Shown here: piece after piece, positions 42,873-50,806 of the stretch
Numbering within the stretch: position 1 is the first letter of the stretch
Layout of the letters: each line of letters begins with the position of its first letter
Source: CBDAMZ01 sp965197375
GTDB taxonomy: Bacteria; Acidobacteriota; Vicinamibacteria; Vicinamibacterales; UBA8438
Length of the DNA stretch: 64,000 nt
Reading direction: 5' to 3'
Assembly (NCBI GenBank): GCA_965197375.1
Contig: CBDAMZ010000008.1
Coordinates: 124,001-188,000, forward strand
The notes under the pieces: generated by a model
What the model was told of the DNA's origin: nothing
Databases searched by the model: none
The model's input: only the letters and a program-made list of their open reading frames with translations
Position numbers and translations under genes: made by a program

Positions 42873-43958
42873 TTATTTTCGCATGCCGGTCGCTAGGAGC
42901 GACCGTTGAATTTCTTGCTCCGTGACGTCGTCAAGAATCTTCGTGCGCCCGATGCTGGTTGGGAGGATAACGTGTAGGCGTCCTTGCAGCACTTTTTTGT
43001 CACGGCGGATGACTTTGATGATCTGTTTTGCCGACAGGTCGCTGACGGATGGTAACGGGCCCAACTGGGCGATGAGGCGCGCCAGTGCGGCTCGGTCCTC
43101 CTCGGCGAGCATCCCACGCGCGACGGCGATGTCAGCGGCCGCCAGCATGCCGTACGCTACCGCTTCACCGTGACGGAAGCGCCGGTAGCGTGTTGCGGCT
43201 TCGATCGCATGCCCGGCCGTGTGACCGAAATTTAGCGTCCGGCGAACCCCGACTTCTCGCTCGTCCTGCGAAACGACGGCCGCTTTGATCCGGCAGGACT
43301 CGGCGATGATCGGCACGAGCACCCCGGGATCTCGAGAAAAAATGGCCTTAAGCTCTTGGCTGACCTGGTCGAATAAGTCACGGCTGGCAATGACACCGTA
43401 TTTTACGATCTCGTAAAGACCAGCTCTAAACTCCCGTCGCGGTAACGTGCCCAACACGAGCGGGTCGGCAACCACGATGATCGGTTGGTAGAAGGCCCCG
43501 ATGAGATTCTTGCCCAGTGGGTGGTTGACGCCTACCTTTCCGCCGATCGAGCTGTCAACCTGTGCTAATAAGGTTGTTGGCACATGCGCGAGGCGGACGC
43601 CTCGGAGAAATGTCGCTGCCGCGAAACCGACGACGTCACCGATGACGCCACCGCCGACGGCGACGATGGTGGCGCTGCGGTCAGCCGCCGACCGAATAAG
43701 CGCGTCGTAGATTCGGGAAACGGTCTGGATAGTCTTAAAGCGCTCGCCGTCTGGCACGAGGATAGTCTCCGCACCCTTTACGGCTTTCTCGACTACCTGA
43801 CCGTGAGCTTTCCAAATCGGCGGGCTTGAAACGAGGAGTCGTCGCTCGGTCGCCCCGGCAGCATCTAATAAGCGGCCAAGCCGCTCAGTGAGACCCTCAC
43901 CGATGTGAACCCGATAGGCACGCGACGCGGTCCGAACGTCGATCCGAATGGGTTTCAT
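42873..43958 (-). CDS. aroB: 3-dehydroquinate synthase
   Basis: A 361-residue protein beginning MKPIRIDVRTASRAYRVHIG; the frame extends 7 residues upstream to 43979. The NAD-binding signature VAVGGGVIGDVVGFAAATFL, PTTLLAQVDSSIGGKVGVN and the metal ligands in HTAGHAIE, with FGHT before, are present. It makes 3-dehydroquinate from DAHP, the second shikimate step. It is divergent from proS, with about 228 bases between them. Confidence 0.95.
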   Translation of the reverse strand: MKPIRIDVRTASRAYRVHIGEGLTERLGRLLDAAGATERRLLVSSPPIWKAHGQVVEKAVKGAETILVPDGERFKTIQTVSRIYDALIRSAADRSATIVAVGGGVIGDVVGFAAATFLRGVRLAHVPTTLLAQVDSSIGGKVGVNHPLGKNLIGAFYQPIIVVADPLVLGTLPRREFRAGLYEIVKYGVIASRDLFDQVSQELKAIFSRDPGVLVPIIAESCRIKAAVVSQDEREVGVRRTLNFGHTAGHAIEAATRYRRFRHGEAVAYGMLAAADIAVARGMLAEEDRAALARLIAQLGPLPSVSDLSAKQIIKVIRRDKKVLQGRLHVILPTSIGRTKILDDVTEQEIQRSLLATGMRK

Positions 43959-44057
43959 TGCTGATGCGAGCCCAGACACACACGTCCAGGCTCAGATTAG
44001 GTTAGCAGTAACGTCTGGTGTCTGGGCATCAAGGACGTCCACGTCTGGCTATCGCTA

Positions 44058-44095
44058 GGTTTTCTGAATGTCGGCACTCCGGCGTCAAGAAAACC
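44058..44095. repeat. 8-bp inverted repeat between aroB and proS
   Basis: GGTTTTCT (44058-44065) and AGAAAACC (44088-44095) flank 22 bases. It lies between two divergent genes, where an operator or a leader hairpin is possible. Nothing else identifiable is present in 43959-44186; no T-box elements were recognised upstream of proS. Confidence 0.35.
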
Positions 44096-44186
44096 GAGAT
44101 TCTCACGTCCGATCCGATACTTCGAAACAAAACGATATAGACTGGCCACGGCGCGGTGTCGAGTTGAAAAACGAGGACGCATATTG

Positions 44187-45638
44187 ATGGCGGCGAAACA
44201 AGACACATTCGTGACGGAGCTCACACCGCAGTCTAAAGATTTCTCCCGATGGTACACGGACGTCGTTCGGCGCGCCGAGCTCGCCGACTACTCGCCGGTC
44301 AAGGGAAGTATGGTCATTCGGCCGTACGGCTACGCGATCTGGGAGCTTATGCAGGCAGCACTGGATCGACGTTTGAAGGCGACCGGGCACGTTAATGCTT
44401 ACTTCCCGCTCCTCATTCCCGAAAGCCTGTTGCGGAAAGAAGCCGCGCACGTGGAGGGCTTCGCGCCTCAGGTGGCGTGGGTGACCCGCGGCGGCGACGA
44501 AGATCTCGAAGAGCGCCTCGCCGTACGTCCGACCTCTGAGGCGATCATCGGTACGATGTACGCGAAGTGGATACAATCGTGGCGAGATCTTCCGATCCTT
44601 ATCAATCAGTGGGCCAACGTCGTCCGCTGGGAAAAGGTTACACGGTTATTTCTGCGAACGACCGAGTTTCTCTGGCAGGAGGGACACACAGCGCATGAGA
44701 CTGAAGCGGAGGCCGAGGCGGAGGCGCTTCGTATGCTTGGCGTCTACAAGGAATTCGTCGAAAACGAGCTCGCCATTCCGGTCATCGATGGGCGTAAGAC
44801 CGAGAGCGAGAAATTTTCCGGCGCCGTGCACACCTATTGCATCGAGGCACTGATGGGTGATGGTCGCGCCTTGCAAGCGGGCACGTCGCACCAGCTTGGG
44901 CAAAATTTCGCCAAGGTGTTCGACATCAAGTTCCAGGCGCGCGACAAATCACTACAGTTAGTCTGGCAGACGTCTTGGGGTGTGACGACCCGCTTGATCG
45001 GTGGCGTCATCATGACCCACGGGGACGACAGCGGGCTGATCCTGCCGCCACGTGTTGCGCCCCACCAGGTGGTTATTGTACCGATTCCGCGTGGAAACTG
45101 GCGCGAGACCGTGTGGCCCCGCGCGCAGGAGGTGGCTGCGGCGCTGACCGACCAAGGGGTCCGCGTCATGCTCGACGACCGCGAAGAGTACACGCCGGGG
45201 TGGAAATTTTCTGAATGGGAGATGCGCGGCGTTCCGCTTCGGCTTGAGATCGGTCCTAAGGACATCGAGAAGTCCCAGGTGGTTTTGGCCCGCCGCGACA
45301 CACGTGAGAAGCTGCCAACGCCGATGGACGGCCTGCCGGCACGCGTGGCCGAGTTGCTCACGTCCATTCAGAGCGACTTATTCGCACACGCCAGACAGTT
45401 CCGGGATGACCACACGGTGAGGACCACGTCCAAGGAAGAGTTTCGTCAGGTGCTGGAGGGGCGGCCGGGTTTTGTTGTTGCTGCATGGTGCGGCCGCGCA
45501 GACTGTGAGGTGCAAATCAAAGCCGAGACCCGAGCCACGATTCGAACGATTCCCCTAGACGCTCCGCCGGCATCAGGCCCTTGCATCCAGTGCGGCCAGC
45601 CGGGCCAGACGGACGCGTACTTTGCTAAGGCGTACTAG
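44187..45638 (+). CDS. proS: Prolyl-tRNA synthetase, archaeal/eukaryotic-like short type
   Basis: A 483-residue class II synthetase from ATG 44187 with a ribosome site CGAGGA nine bases upstream. Motif 2 region is WEKVTRLFLRTTEFLWQEGH, and the motif 3 region lies near GTTRLIGGVIMTHGDDSG-like sequence, here VTTRLIGGVIMTHGDD. The C-terminal domain ends CIQCGQPGQTDAYFAKAY, with a metal-type CxxC. It lacks the long editing insertion of the E. coli-type enzyme. It charges tRNA-Pro with proline. Confidence 0.94.
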   Translation: MAAKQDTFVTELTPQSKDFSRWYTDVVRRAELADYSPVKGSMVIRPYGYAIWELMQAALDRRLKATGHVNAYFPLLIPESLLRKEAAHVEGFAPQVAWVTRGGDEDLEERLAVRPTSEAIIGTMYAKWIQSWRDLPILINQWANVVRWEKVTRLFLRTTEFLWQEGHTAHETEAEAEAEALRMLGVYKEFVENELAIPVIDGRKTESEKFSGAVHTYCIEALMGDGRALQAGTSHQLGQNFAKVFDIKFQARDKSLQLVWQTSWGVTTRLIGGVIMTHGDDSGLILPPRVAPHQVVIVPIPRGNWRETVWPRAQEVAAALTDQGVRVMLDDREEYTPGWKFSEWEMRGVPLRLEIGPKDIEKSQVVLARRDTREKLPTPMDGLPARVAELLTSIQSDLFAHARQFRDDHTVRTTSKEEFRQVLEGRPGFVVAAWCGRADCEVQIKAETRATIRTIPLDAPPASGPCIQCGQPGQTDAYFAKAY

Positions 45639-45868
45639 CAAAACTTCGCCTCACACCGCCCAGATGGCAGCCGGCGTCACATCGCTAGTAAGGGCTTTTC
45701 TTGTGGTCCCGCTACGCAGGAACCAGACATCTTCTTGAGGAGACCAGTAAGCATGAAGATGTCCGGGCGACCATGTCAGTCGGAACGACGACGGCTCATT
45801 CGTGCGCGGGCCCTGGTCCCATGACTCACGCTTTAATTTCGTTTAGCCGCCTGGTGGTAGACAGGGCG
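45639..45868. other. Convergent intergenic region with a strong hairpin
   Basis: CCAGACATCTTC (45723-45734) pairs with GAAGATGTCCGG (45755-45766) at 11 of 12 positions around a 20-base loop. The site lies between converging proS and the OmpA-like gene, where a shared terminator is plausible; no T tract is visible. A 23-codon frame (45753-45824) with a GAGGAG upstream overlaps it, but has no recognisable product. Confidence 0.45.
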
Positions 45869-47530
45869 CTACTGGAGCCGGACGACCAGTGCCGCCCGAC
45901 GGTTGAGCCGGCGTGTCTCTTCGCGCGAGTTGTCGTGCATCGGGTGCTCCTCGCCGTAGCTCACGGTCTGTAACCGAGCGGTTCCGACGCCGCGGCTGAG
46001 CAAGTACTCTCGAACCGAGTTGGCACGGCGCTCGCTGAGAGCGAGGTTGTACTCAGCGGTTCCGATGTTGCACGTGTGGCCCTCGATTTCAATACGCAGA
46101 TCGGCATCTTCACCGAGCGCTGCCACGACCTCGTCAAGCACGTGGCTGGCGCTAGGTCGCAGCGTGTAGCGGTCGAAGTCAAAGTGAACGTCCTCGAAGA
46201 CGTATTTTCGTTTAGGCGGCGGCGGTGGCGCGTTCACCTGGATGATCACAGTGTCGGACGCCGAACCTTCCAAACCGTCGGTTACTGTCACGTTGATGGG
46301 AACTGGGCCCTCCTGAGACGGCGCTCGCCAGCCCTTCGTTGCTCGGTTAGGCGGATCTAGGAAATCGCCGGCTGGTGCACTCCACCGGTAGTCGAGCGAG
46401 TCACCATCCGGGTCCGAGGCATCGGCACGTAGCCGGACTTCTTCACCGAACAGCACCTCGCACGGGGTACATGACGCCATGACCGTCGGCGGCCGGTTGG
46501 TGGGCGGCGGCAGCGGCGGCGGCACGTACATTTTGACGCCCGGGTGATACCCGATCCGGAACAGCAACCCGAGACGGTCCCCGCTCTTGGAGGTTCTACC
46601 TGCCATTTCCCGAGCGTCATGTACAGCCGACAAATTAACACCGGCTCCAATATAGAAGCCACGTGGATTGTTCCACTGCAGTCCGAGCGTGAGGTCGACC
46701 GGGTTCCTGAGGGAAGAAACCAGAGATGACCGGCTTCCGTCGGGCCCGACAAGCGGTACTTCTAGCGTTAACGTGTCACTCGTTAGAAGTTCGCCGTTGA
46801 CTTCCCCGAAGAGCTTAAATGCGTCGCCCAGCGGAATCCCAGCCCCGACTCCCCAGCGGACACTGTTGGGAAGATCTATGCCGTTTGGATCACCGTAAAA
46901 CCCGAAGCCTCCGTAGCCTGCAGTTTCCAGCGCCCCTAGATTTTTGCTGATGATAACGTCGAATGCGGCATCTGGCTTACCGCTTGTGTTGCCGACGTCT
47001 TTGTCGCCCGTCGGTATCTTGACCAACCCACGCAAAGCGAACGCAACCGGATGCAGATTGGCTTCGGAAACGAGGTTGATCTTACCGCCAAGCACTAGGT
47101 CGCCAATTTTATTGCCGGTGTACTGGGCGTTGGCAAGCGGCACTTGATGAGCTGGACCGCCTAGTGTCGGATTGGATGCGTTGAAAAGTGGCCTGGCATC
47201 GCGGTCCACTCGGGTCAATACACGAAACGAGCCGAAGAGCTCGACCCGATCAGCAACGCCGACTGCAAACGTGGCTGGGTTGTGCTCTATGTCAGTAATG
47301 CCCTCTTGACGGTCGAAGTTGGCGCGTTGCGCACTTCCAGAAAACTTCCCATGAGGAAGAATTTCAGCTGTTGGCACGAACCACAGGCCAGTGTCACCGA
47401 GAAACGTCGCCCCTGCACGGCGCGTAGTTTTTGCCTCGGTGTCTTGGGCTGCGGCTGGCGACGCCAACACAACTATGGTGGACGCTAAGATCAACGGAGC
47501 GCCCCACGCCACCTTCGTCAAACCACACAT
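45869..47530 (-). CDS. OmpA-family outer-membrane protein with PKD-like domain
   Basis: A 553-residue protein. A signal peptide ends at ASPAAAQ. Residues ~40-340 form a beta-rich barrel-type region. A proline stretch (YVPPPLPPPTNRPP) leads to a PKD/cadherin-like domain (VRLRADASDPDGDSLDYRWS). The C-terminal OmpA-like domain, from DVHFDFDRYTLRPSAS, has IEIEGHTCNIGTAEYNLALS and RANSVREYLLSRGV, which bind peptidoglycan. It probably anchors the outer membrane to the cell wall. It has its own promoter and points away from tatC. Confidence 0.87.
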   Translation of the reverse strand: MCGLTKVAWGAPLILASTIVVLASPAAAQDTEAKTTRRAGATFLGDTGLWFVPTAEILPHGKFSGSAQRANFDRQEGITDIEHNPATFAVGVADRVELFGSFRVLTRVDRDARPLFNASNPTLGGPAHQVPLANAQYTGNKIGDLVLGGKINLVSEANLHPVAFALRGLVKIPTGDKDVGNTSGKPDAAFDVIISKNLGALETAGYGGFGFYGDPNGIDLPNSVRWGVGAGIPLGDAFKLFGEVNGELLTSDTLTLEVPLVGPDGSRSSLVSSLRNPVDLTLGLQWNNPRGFYIGAGVNLSAVHDAREMAGRTSKSGDRLGLLFRIGYHPGVKMYVPPPLPPPTNRPPTVMASCTPCEVLFGEEVRLRADASDPDGDSLDYRWSAPAGDFLDPPNRATKGWRAPSQEGPVPINVTVTDGLEGSASDTVIIQVNAPPPPPKRKYVFEDVHFDFDRYTLRPSASHVLDEVVAALGEDADLRIEIEGHTCNIGTAEYNLALSERRANSVREYLLSRGVGTARLQTVSYGEEHPMHDNSREETRRLNRRAALVVRLQ

Positions 47531-47600
47531 CCTCGTGGTGAGCGGCTTAATAAGCGAAATGTCGACAATGACAGGGAAAACTCAAACTGCAGACTCCAAA

Positions 47601-47630
47601 ATACTATTATCTTCCGTCGGTTCAAGTCAA
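47601..47630 (-). promoter_or_regulatory. Promoter of the OmpA-like gene
   Basis: On the minus strand TTGACT (47630-47625) and TAGTAT (47606-47601) are 18 bases apart, about 70 bases before the start codon. The -35 matches consensus at five of six positions. Confidence 0.5.
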
Positions 47631-47688
47631 CGAAAGCGTTGAAAGGCGCTGGCCGTTTTTAACACTTAGCACTGTGCGCACGCGTTAG

Positions 47689-48507
47689 CTAGGATTGGAT
47701 TTTAGTTTTCCGACCGAAGAGCCAAGCGATCCCGATACTCAGTCCGTATAGCGCGATCATCGGTGTCGCCATTAGGGTAAGTGTAACCGGGTCCCCTGTT
47801 GGGGTCAGAATGGCTGAGAAGATAAAGATCAGTAAGATTGCGTACTTGATGTTCCGAATAAGAAAACCTGGTGTGACGACTCCCACATGCGCTAGGAAGA
47901 AGACGATCGTCGGGAGCTGGAACACAAAACCGCAGGCCAGCACAAGTTTCGCGTAGAGCGAGAACGCCGGCTGGATTCTCGGGAGGAACGTCATGTAGTC
48001 GGTAGTGAAGCTAGCGAAGAAGCCCCAGGCGACCGGAAACAGGAGGTAGTGTGCGAAGAGCGCCCCGCTGACGAAGAAGCCGGTCGAGAGACCCACGAAC
48101 GGGATCGCGAGCCGCTTCTCGTTGGCGTAGAGGCCAGGCGCGACGAATAGCCAAGCCTGCCACATGAGTACCGGCGTGGCCAACATGAGTCCAGCCAGCG
48201 CCGCCATCTTGATGTTGAGTAAGAATGCCTCGGTTGGCTCGGTGAAGACGAGTGTGTCGCCATCCCGTAGAACGTCCGTCAGCGGCTCCATAATGAACCG
48301 AAAGATATAGGAGATGAAGCCGAAGGCAATCAGGACCCCGATCGTGAGCGCGCCGGCCGAAATGAGGAGTCGCCTCCGGAGCTCATCAAGATGCTCAAGA
48401 AACGACATCTTGCCCTCTGAGTGGTCGGTCGCGGCAGGTTTGCCTGCCCGTGGAGGGTTGTCCTCGGGGCCAGGAGGGGGTTGGCGAGGGAATGGGACTA
48501 GCGCCAT
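47689..48507 (-). CDS. tatC: Twin-arginine translocase subunit TatC
   Basis: A 272-residue protein with six membrane segments. The N-terminal motif FLEHLDELRRRLLIS, the acidic residue in FTEPTEAFLLNIKMA, and PVLMWQAWLFVAPGLYANEK are diagnostic. TatC recognises the twin-arginine signal. The first 33 residues (Pro-rich) are additional, and ATG 48408 would give the standard start. It lies 24 bases after tatA in the same operon. Confidence 0.95.
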   Translation of the reverse strand: MALVPFPRQPPPGPEDNPPRAGKPAATDHSEGKMSFLEHLDELRRRLLISAGALTIGVLIAFGFISYIFRFIMEPLTDVLRDGDTLVFTEPTEAFLLNIKMAALAGLMLATPVLMWQAWLFVAPGLYANEKRLAIPFVGLSTGFFVSGALFAHYLLFPVAWGFFASFTTDYMTFLPRIQPAFSLYAKLVLACGFVFQLPTIVFFLAHVGVVTPGFLIRNIKYAILLIFIFSAILTPTGDPVTLTLMATPMIALYGLSIGIAWLFGRKTKIQS

Positions 48508-48531
48508 CGGGGGCCGCTCGTGCGCCTGTAG

Positions 48532-48792
48532 CTAGGCGTCGCCGGTGTCGGTGGGAGGTATGAGTGAGGCCGAGGCCTGTTCAGATTTCTGACTTGTGGA
48601 ACTAGGGGTGTGCTGTTCCTCGATCTTGATCTCGTCCTCCAGTGTGTTCCGGAGATCGTTCGACGCACGTTTAAACTCCCCCAGGCTCCGGCCGAGAGAT
48701 CGCCCGAGCTCGGGCAACTTGCGAGGACCGAAGATAATCAGTGCGATAACGAAGATGATGATCAGCTCCGGCATACCGATTGAGCCGAACAT
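48532..48792 (-). CDS. tatA: Twin-arginine translocase subunit TatA/TatB family
   Basis: An 86-residue protein starting MFGSIGMPELIIIFVIALII, followed by FGPRKLPELGRSLGRSLGEF, the standard TatA hinge and amphipathic helix. The tail is polar. ATG 48792 has an AAGGAG upstream; the frame extends to 48828 but without a ribosome site. TatA oligomers form the protein-conducting pore with TatC. It is first in the tatA-tatC operon. A and B types cannot be told apart with certainty, but a single such gene next to tatC suggests a TatA with dual role. Confidence 0.93.
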   Translation of the reverse strand: MFGSIGMPELIIIFVIALIIFGPRKLPELGRSLGRSLGEFKRASNDLRNTLEDEIKIEEQHTPSSTSQKSEQASASLIPPTDTGDA

Positions 48793-48842
48793 GGCAGCAG
48801 CGCTCCTTAGATCTGGGGTCGACCCCACAACTGACTGGTCGC

Positions 48843-48871
48843 ATTATAGAAATGTGTCTCCTGGGGGTCAA
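48843..48871 (-). promoter_or_regulatory. Strong promoter of the tatA-tatC operon
   Basis: On the minus strand TTGACC (48871-48866) and a perfect TATAAT (48848-48843) are 17 bases apart. Transcription would start near 48836, about 44 bases before the tatA ATG. This is the clearest promoter in the window. Confidence 0.85.
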
Positions 48872-48905
48872 GTCCTCTGGCTGCCTGATGGATCGCTCGA
48901 AGTTG

Positions 48906-48934
48906 TTGTCGCACAGAGGCTTATCTGGTAGCAT
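48906..48934 (+). promoter_or_regulatory. Promoter candidate for the S41 protease, possibly giving a leaderless mRNA
   Basis: TTGTCG (48906-48911) and TAGCAT (48929-48934) are 17 bases apart. The GTG start codon at 48941 lies 7 bases after the -10, where transcription would begin. No ribosome site is visible. Confidence 0.4.
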
Positions 48935-48940
48935 GCCGCC

Positions 48941-50563
48941 GTGCGATCTGTAACACCTTTGACCATCGGGGTGGGTGCCATCGTTCTGTCGGCCGTGGTC
49001 GGCGGGTTCTTCGGCGGCCAGGTGCTGGCGCGGCAGGATACCGTATCCCGCCACTACGATGGCTTCGCAACTGCTCTGGCAGCTGTCGAGGCACACTATG
49101 TCGACGCCGTCGACACCGAGCGACTCGTCCACCTGGCAATCGGCGGGATGCTGCAGACGCTCGATCCGCATTCGAACTTTATGGATCCTCGTTCGTACGC
49201 GCAGCTGCGCGAGCGGCAAGAGGGTCGGTACTACGGCCTCGGCGTCTCTATCAACGTAAGGGACGGCCGGATCACGGTGATGAGCCTATTCGGAGGTTCG
49301 CCCGCCTATCGGAAGGGGATCCGGCGCGGCGACGTCATCGCCAGAATCGATGGCGAGGATGCGATCGGCATGAGTAGTGAGCAGGCCGTTCGCCGCCTAC
49401 GTGGACCAAAGGGGAGCGCGGTCAAGATTTCGATTCGGCGCGTCGGTTACAACAGGTTGATCGACCTCGAGGTCGAGCGCGATGAGATCAACATCCCGAC
49501 CGTTGAGGCAGCTTTTATGGTGGACGAGCGGACCGGATATGTCCGCCTGGGTGGCTTCGCGGCGACGACCGACCATGAGCTGCGGCGCGAGCTCAACAGT
49601 CTCAACGATGCTGGGATGCAACGGTTATTGCTCGACCTGCGGGACAACCCGGGTGGCCCGCTAGACCAGGCGATCAAGGTTGCCAATCGGTTCTTACCGC
49701 GCGGTGACATGGTTGTCTACACGCGTGGGCGCGTCGCTAACTCCGACCAGGACTACTACGCACGCGAGGAAAGCGAGTTTACCGAGCTGCCGTTGATGGT
49801 CTTGGTGAACCGTAGTAGTGCCAGCGCGTCTGAGATCGTCGCCGGTGCGATTCAAGACCACGATCGCGGCCTCGTCGTTGGCGAGACGACCTTCGGCAAG
49901 GCCTTGGTCCAGTCGATTTATCGAGTCAGCCATGGGGCCGGCCTAGCGCTGACGACCGCCCGGTACTACACCCCCAGTGGACGGATGATCCAGCGGCCGT
50001 GGGATGGCACGTTCGACGAATACTTGGCGTACTCCATGCGCAAGCAGACACCACGTACTCATTTGCCGGCCGACCGGAAGTATACTGACAACGGACGCGA
50101 GGTCTACAGCGGTGGTGGGATCGAGCCGGATCACTTTATCGCAGGGCCGATTCAGGGGTTCGCCCCGTCTCGCTTCGGGCGGCTTTTGGCGGCGCGGGCG
50201 GAGTTTGCCAACTTTGCAGAGCGTTTCTCGGCCGAAGGAGACACGCGTATCGGTGCGCAGGGGAAGGGCCGTGAGATCGTTTCCTCGGGATTCGTTACTG
50301 ATGACCGTTTGCTGAATGAATTTAAGAAGCACGTCCGGCGCCGCGGGCTAACCGTGAGCGAGGACGCGTTTGCCGCGGATGTTAACTTTATTCGTGCCAT
50401 GATTCATTTTGAGGTGGATGTGGCACTCTTCTCGATTGCCGAGGCGAGACGGAATCTATTTCGTGCGGATCCTCAGGCGCAGTATGCGCTGACGCTGTTT
50501 GGCGAGGCCGAACAGCTGCTGAATCCGGTGGGCCGCCAGCCCACACGCGTGGTGGCCCACTAG
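48941..50563 (+). CDS. S41-family C-terminal processing protease
   Basis: A 540-residue protein with a signal anchor (PLTIGVGAIVLSAVVGGFFG). The N-terminal helical domain contains GMLQTLDPHSNFMDP, and a PDZ domain spans about residues 90-170. The catalytic core has the nucleophile Ser295 in SSASASEIV and the general base Lys320 in TFGKALVQ, exactly 25 residues apart as in Prc. It removes C-terminal peptides from periplasmic or envelope proteins. The start is GTG 48941. A hairpin overlaps its last codons. Confidence 0.94.
   Translation: MRSVTPLTIGVGAIVLSAVVGGFFGGQVLARQDTVSRHYDGFATALAAVEAHYVDAVDTERLVHLAIGGMLQTLDPHSNFMDPRSYAQLRERQEGRYYGLGVSINVRDGRITVMSLFGGSPAYRKGIRRGDVIARIDGEDAIGMSSEQAVRRLRGPKGSAVKISIRRVGYNRLIDLEVERDEINIPTVEAAFMVDERTGYVRLGGFAATTDHELRRELNSLNDAGMQRLLLDLRDNPGGPLDQAIKVANRFLPRGDMVVYTRGRVANSDQDYYAREESEFTELPLMVLVNRSSASASEIVAGAIQDHDRGLVVGETTFGKALVQSIYRVSHGAGLALTTARYYTPSGRMIQRPWDGTFDEYLAYSMRKQTPRTHLPADRKYTDNGREVYSGGGIEPDHFIAGPIQGFAPSRFGRLLAARAEFANFAERFSAEGDTRIGAQGKGREIVSSGFVTDDRLLNEFKKHVRRRGLTVSEDAFAADVNFIRAMIHFEVDVALFSIAEARRNLFRADPQAQYALTLFGEAEQLLNPVGRQPTRVVAH
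50528..50560 (+). terminator. Hairpin at the 3' end of the protease gene
   Basis: GTGGGCCGCCA (50528-50538) and TGGTGGCCCAC (50550-50560) pair at 10 of 11 positions, finishing directly before the stop codon. No T tract follows, so it may be a stabilising 3' structure rather than an intrinsic terminator. Confidence 0.35.
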
Positions 50564-50569
50564 TTGGGC

Positions 50570-50599
50570 TTGCCGCCGATGCTAGTGCCTTGCTACACT
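50570..50599 (+). promoter_or_regulatory. Promoter candidate upstream of smc
   Basis: TTGCCG (50570-50575) and TACACT (50594-50599) are 18 bases apart. Transcription would start near 50606 and give a leader of about 200 bases before smc, in which no gene was recognised. Confidence 0.4.
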
Positions 50600-50806
50600 G
50601 CGGTCCGTGCGAGGGCGGCTGGGTTGGTCCCCACGCGTCGACTGCGGGTGTGGTGGGCAGCGCGGGGCTGGGCCGGTTCGAACGACTGCTGAAGACGTCC
50701 AACGAGGGCCAAGTCGGCGTGCTTCCAGCCGCTCGACAGGTGAGGTTGCCGATGTGCATGACCTGTTCGCGCGGCTCTTTTTCCGTACAGACCCCATGAC
50801 AAACCG

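Noticed and set aside
43959..44186. T-box riboswitch upstream of proS
   Set aside because: No specifier loop or antiterminator bulge sequence was recognisable.
45753..45824. 23-codon frame with upstream GAGGAG
   Set aside because: It is too short, has no known relative and overlaps a hairpin. I note it only in the intergenic entry.
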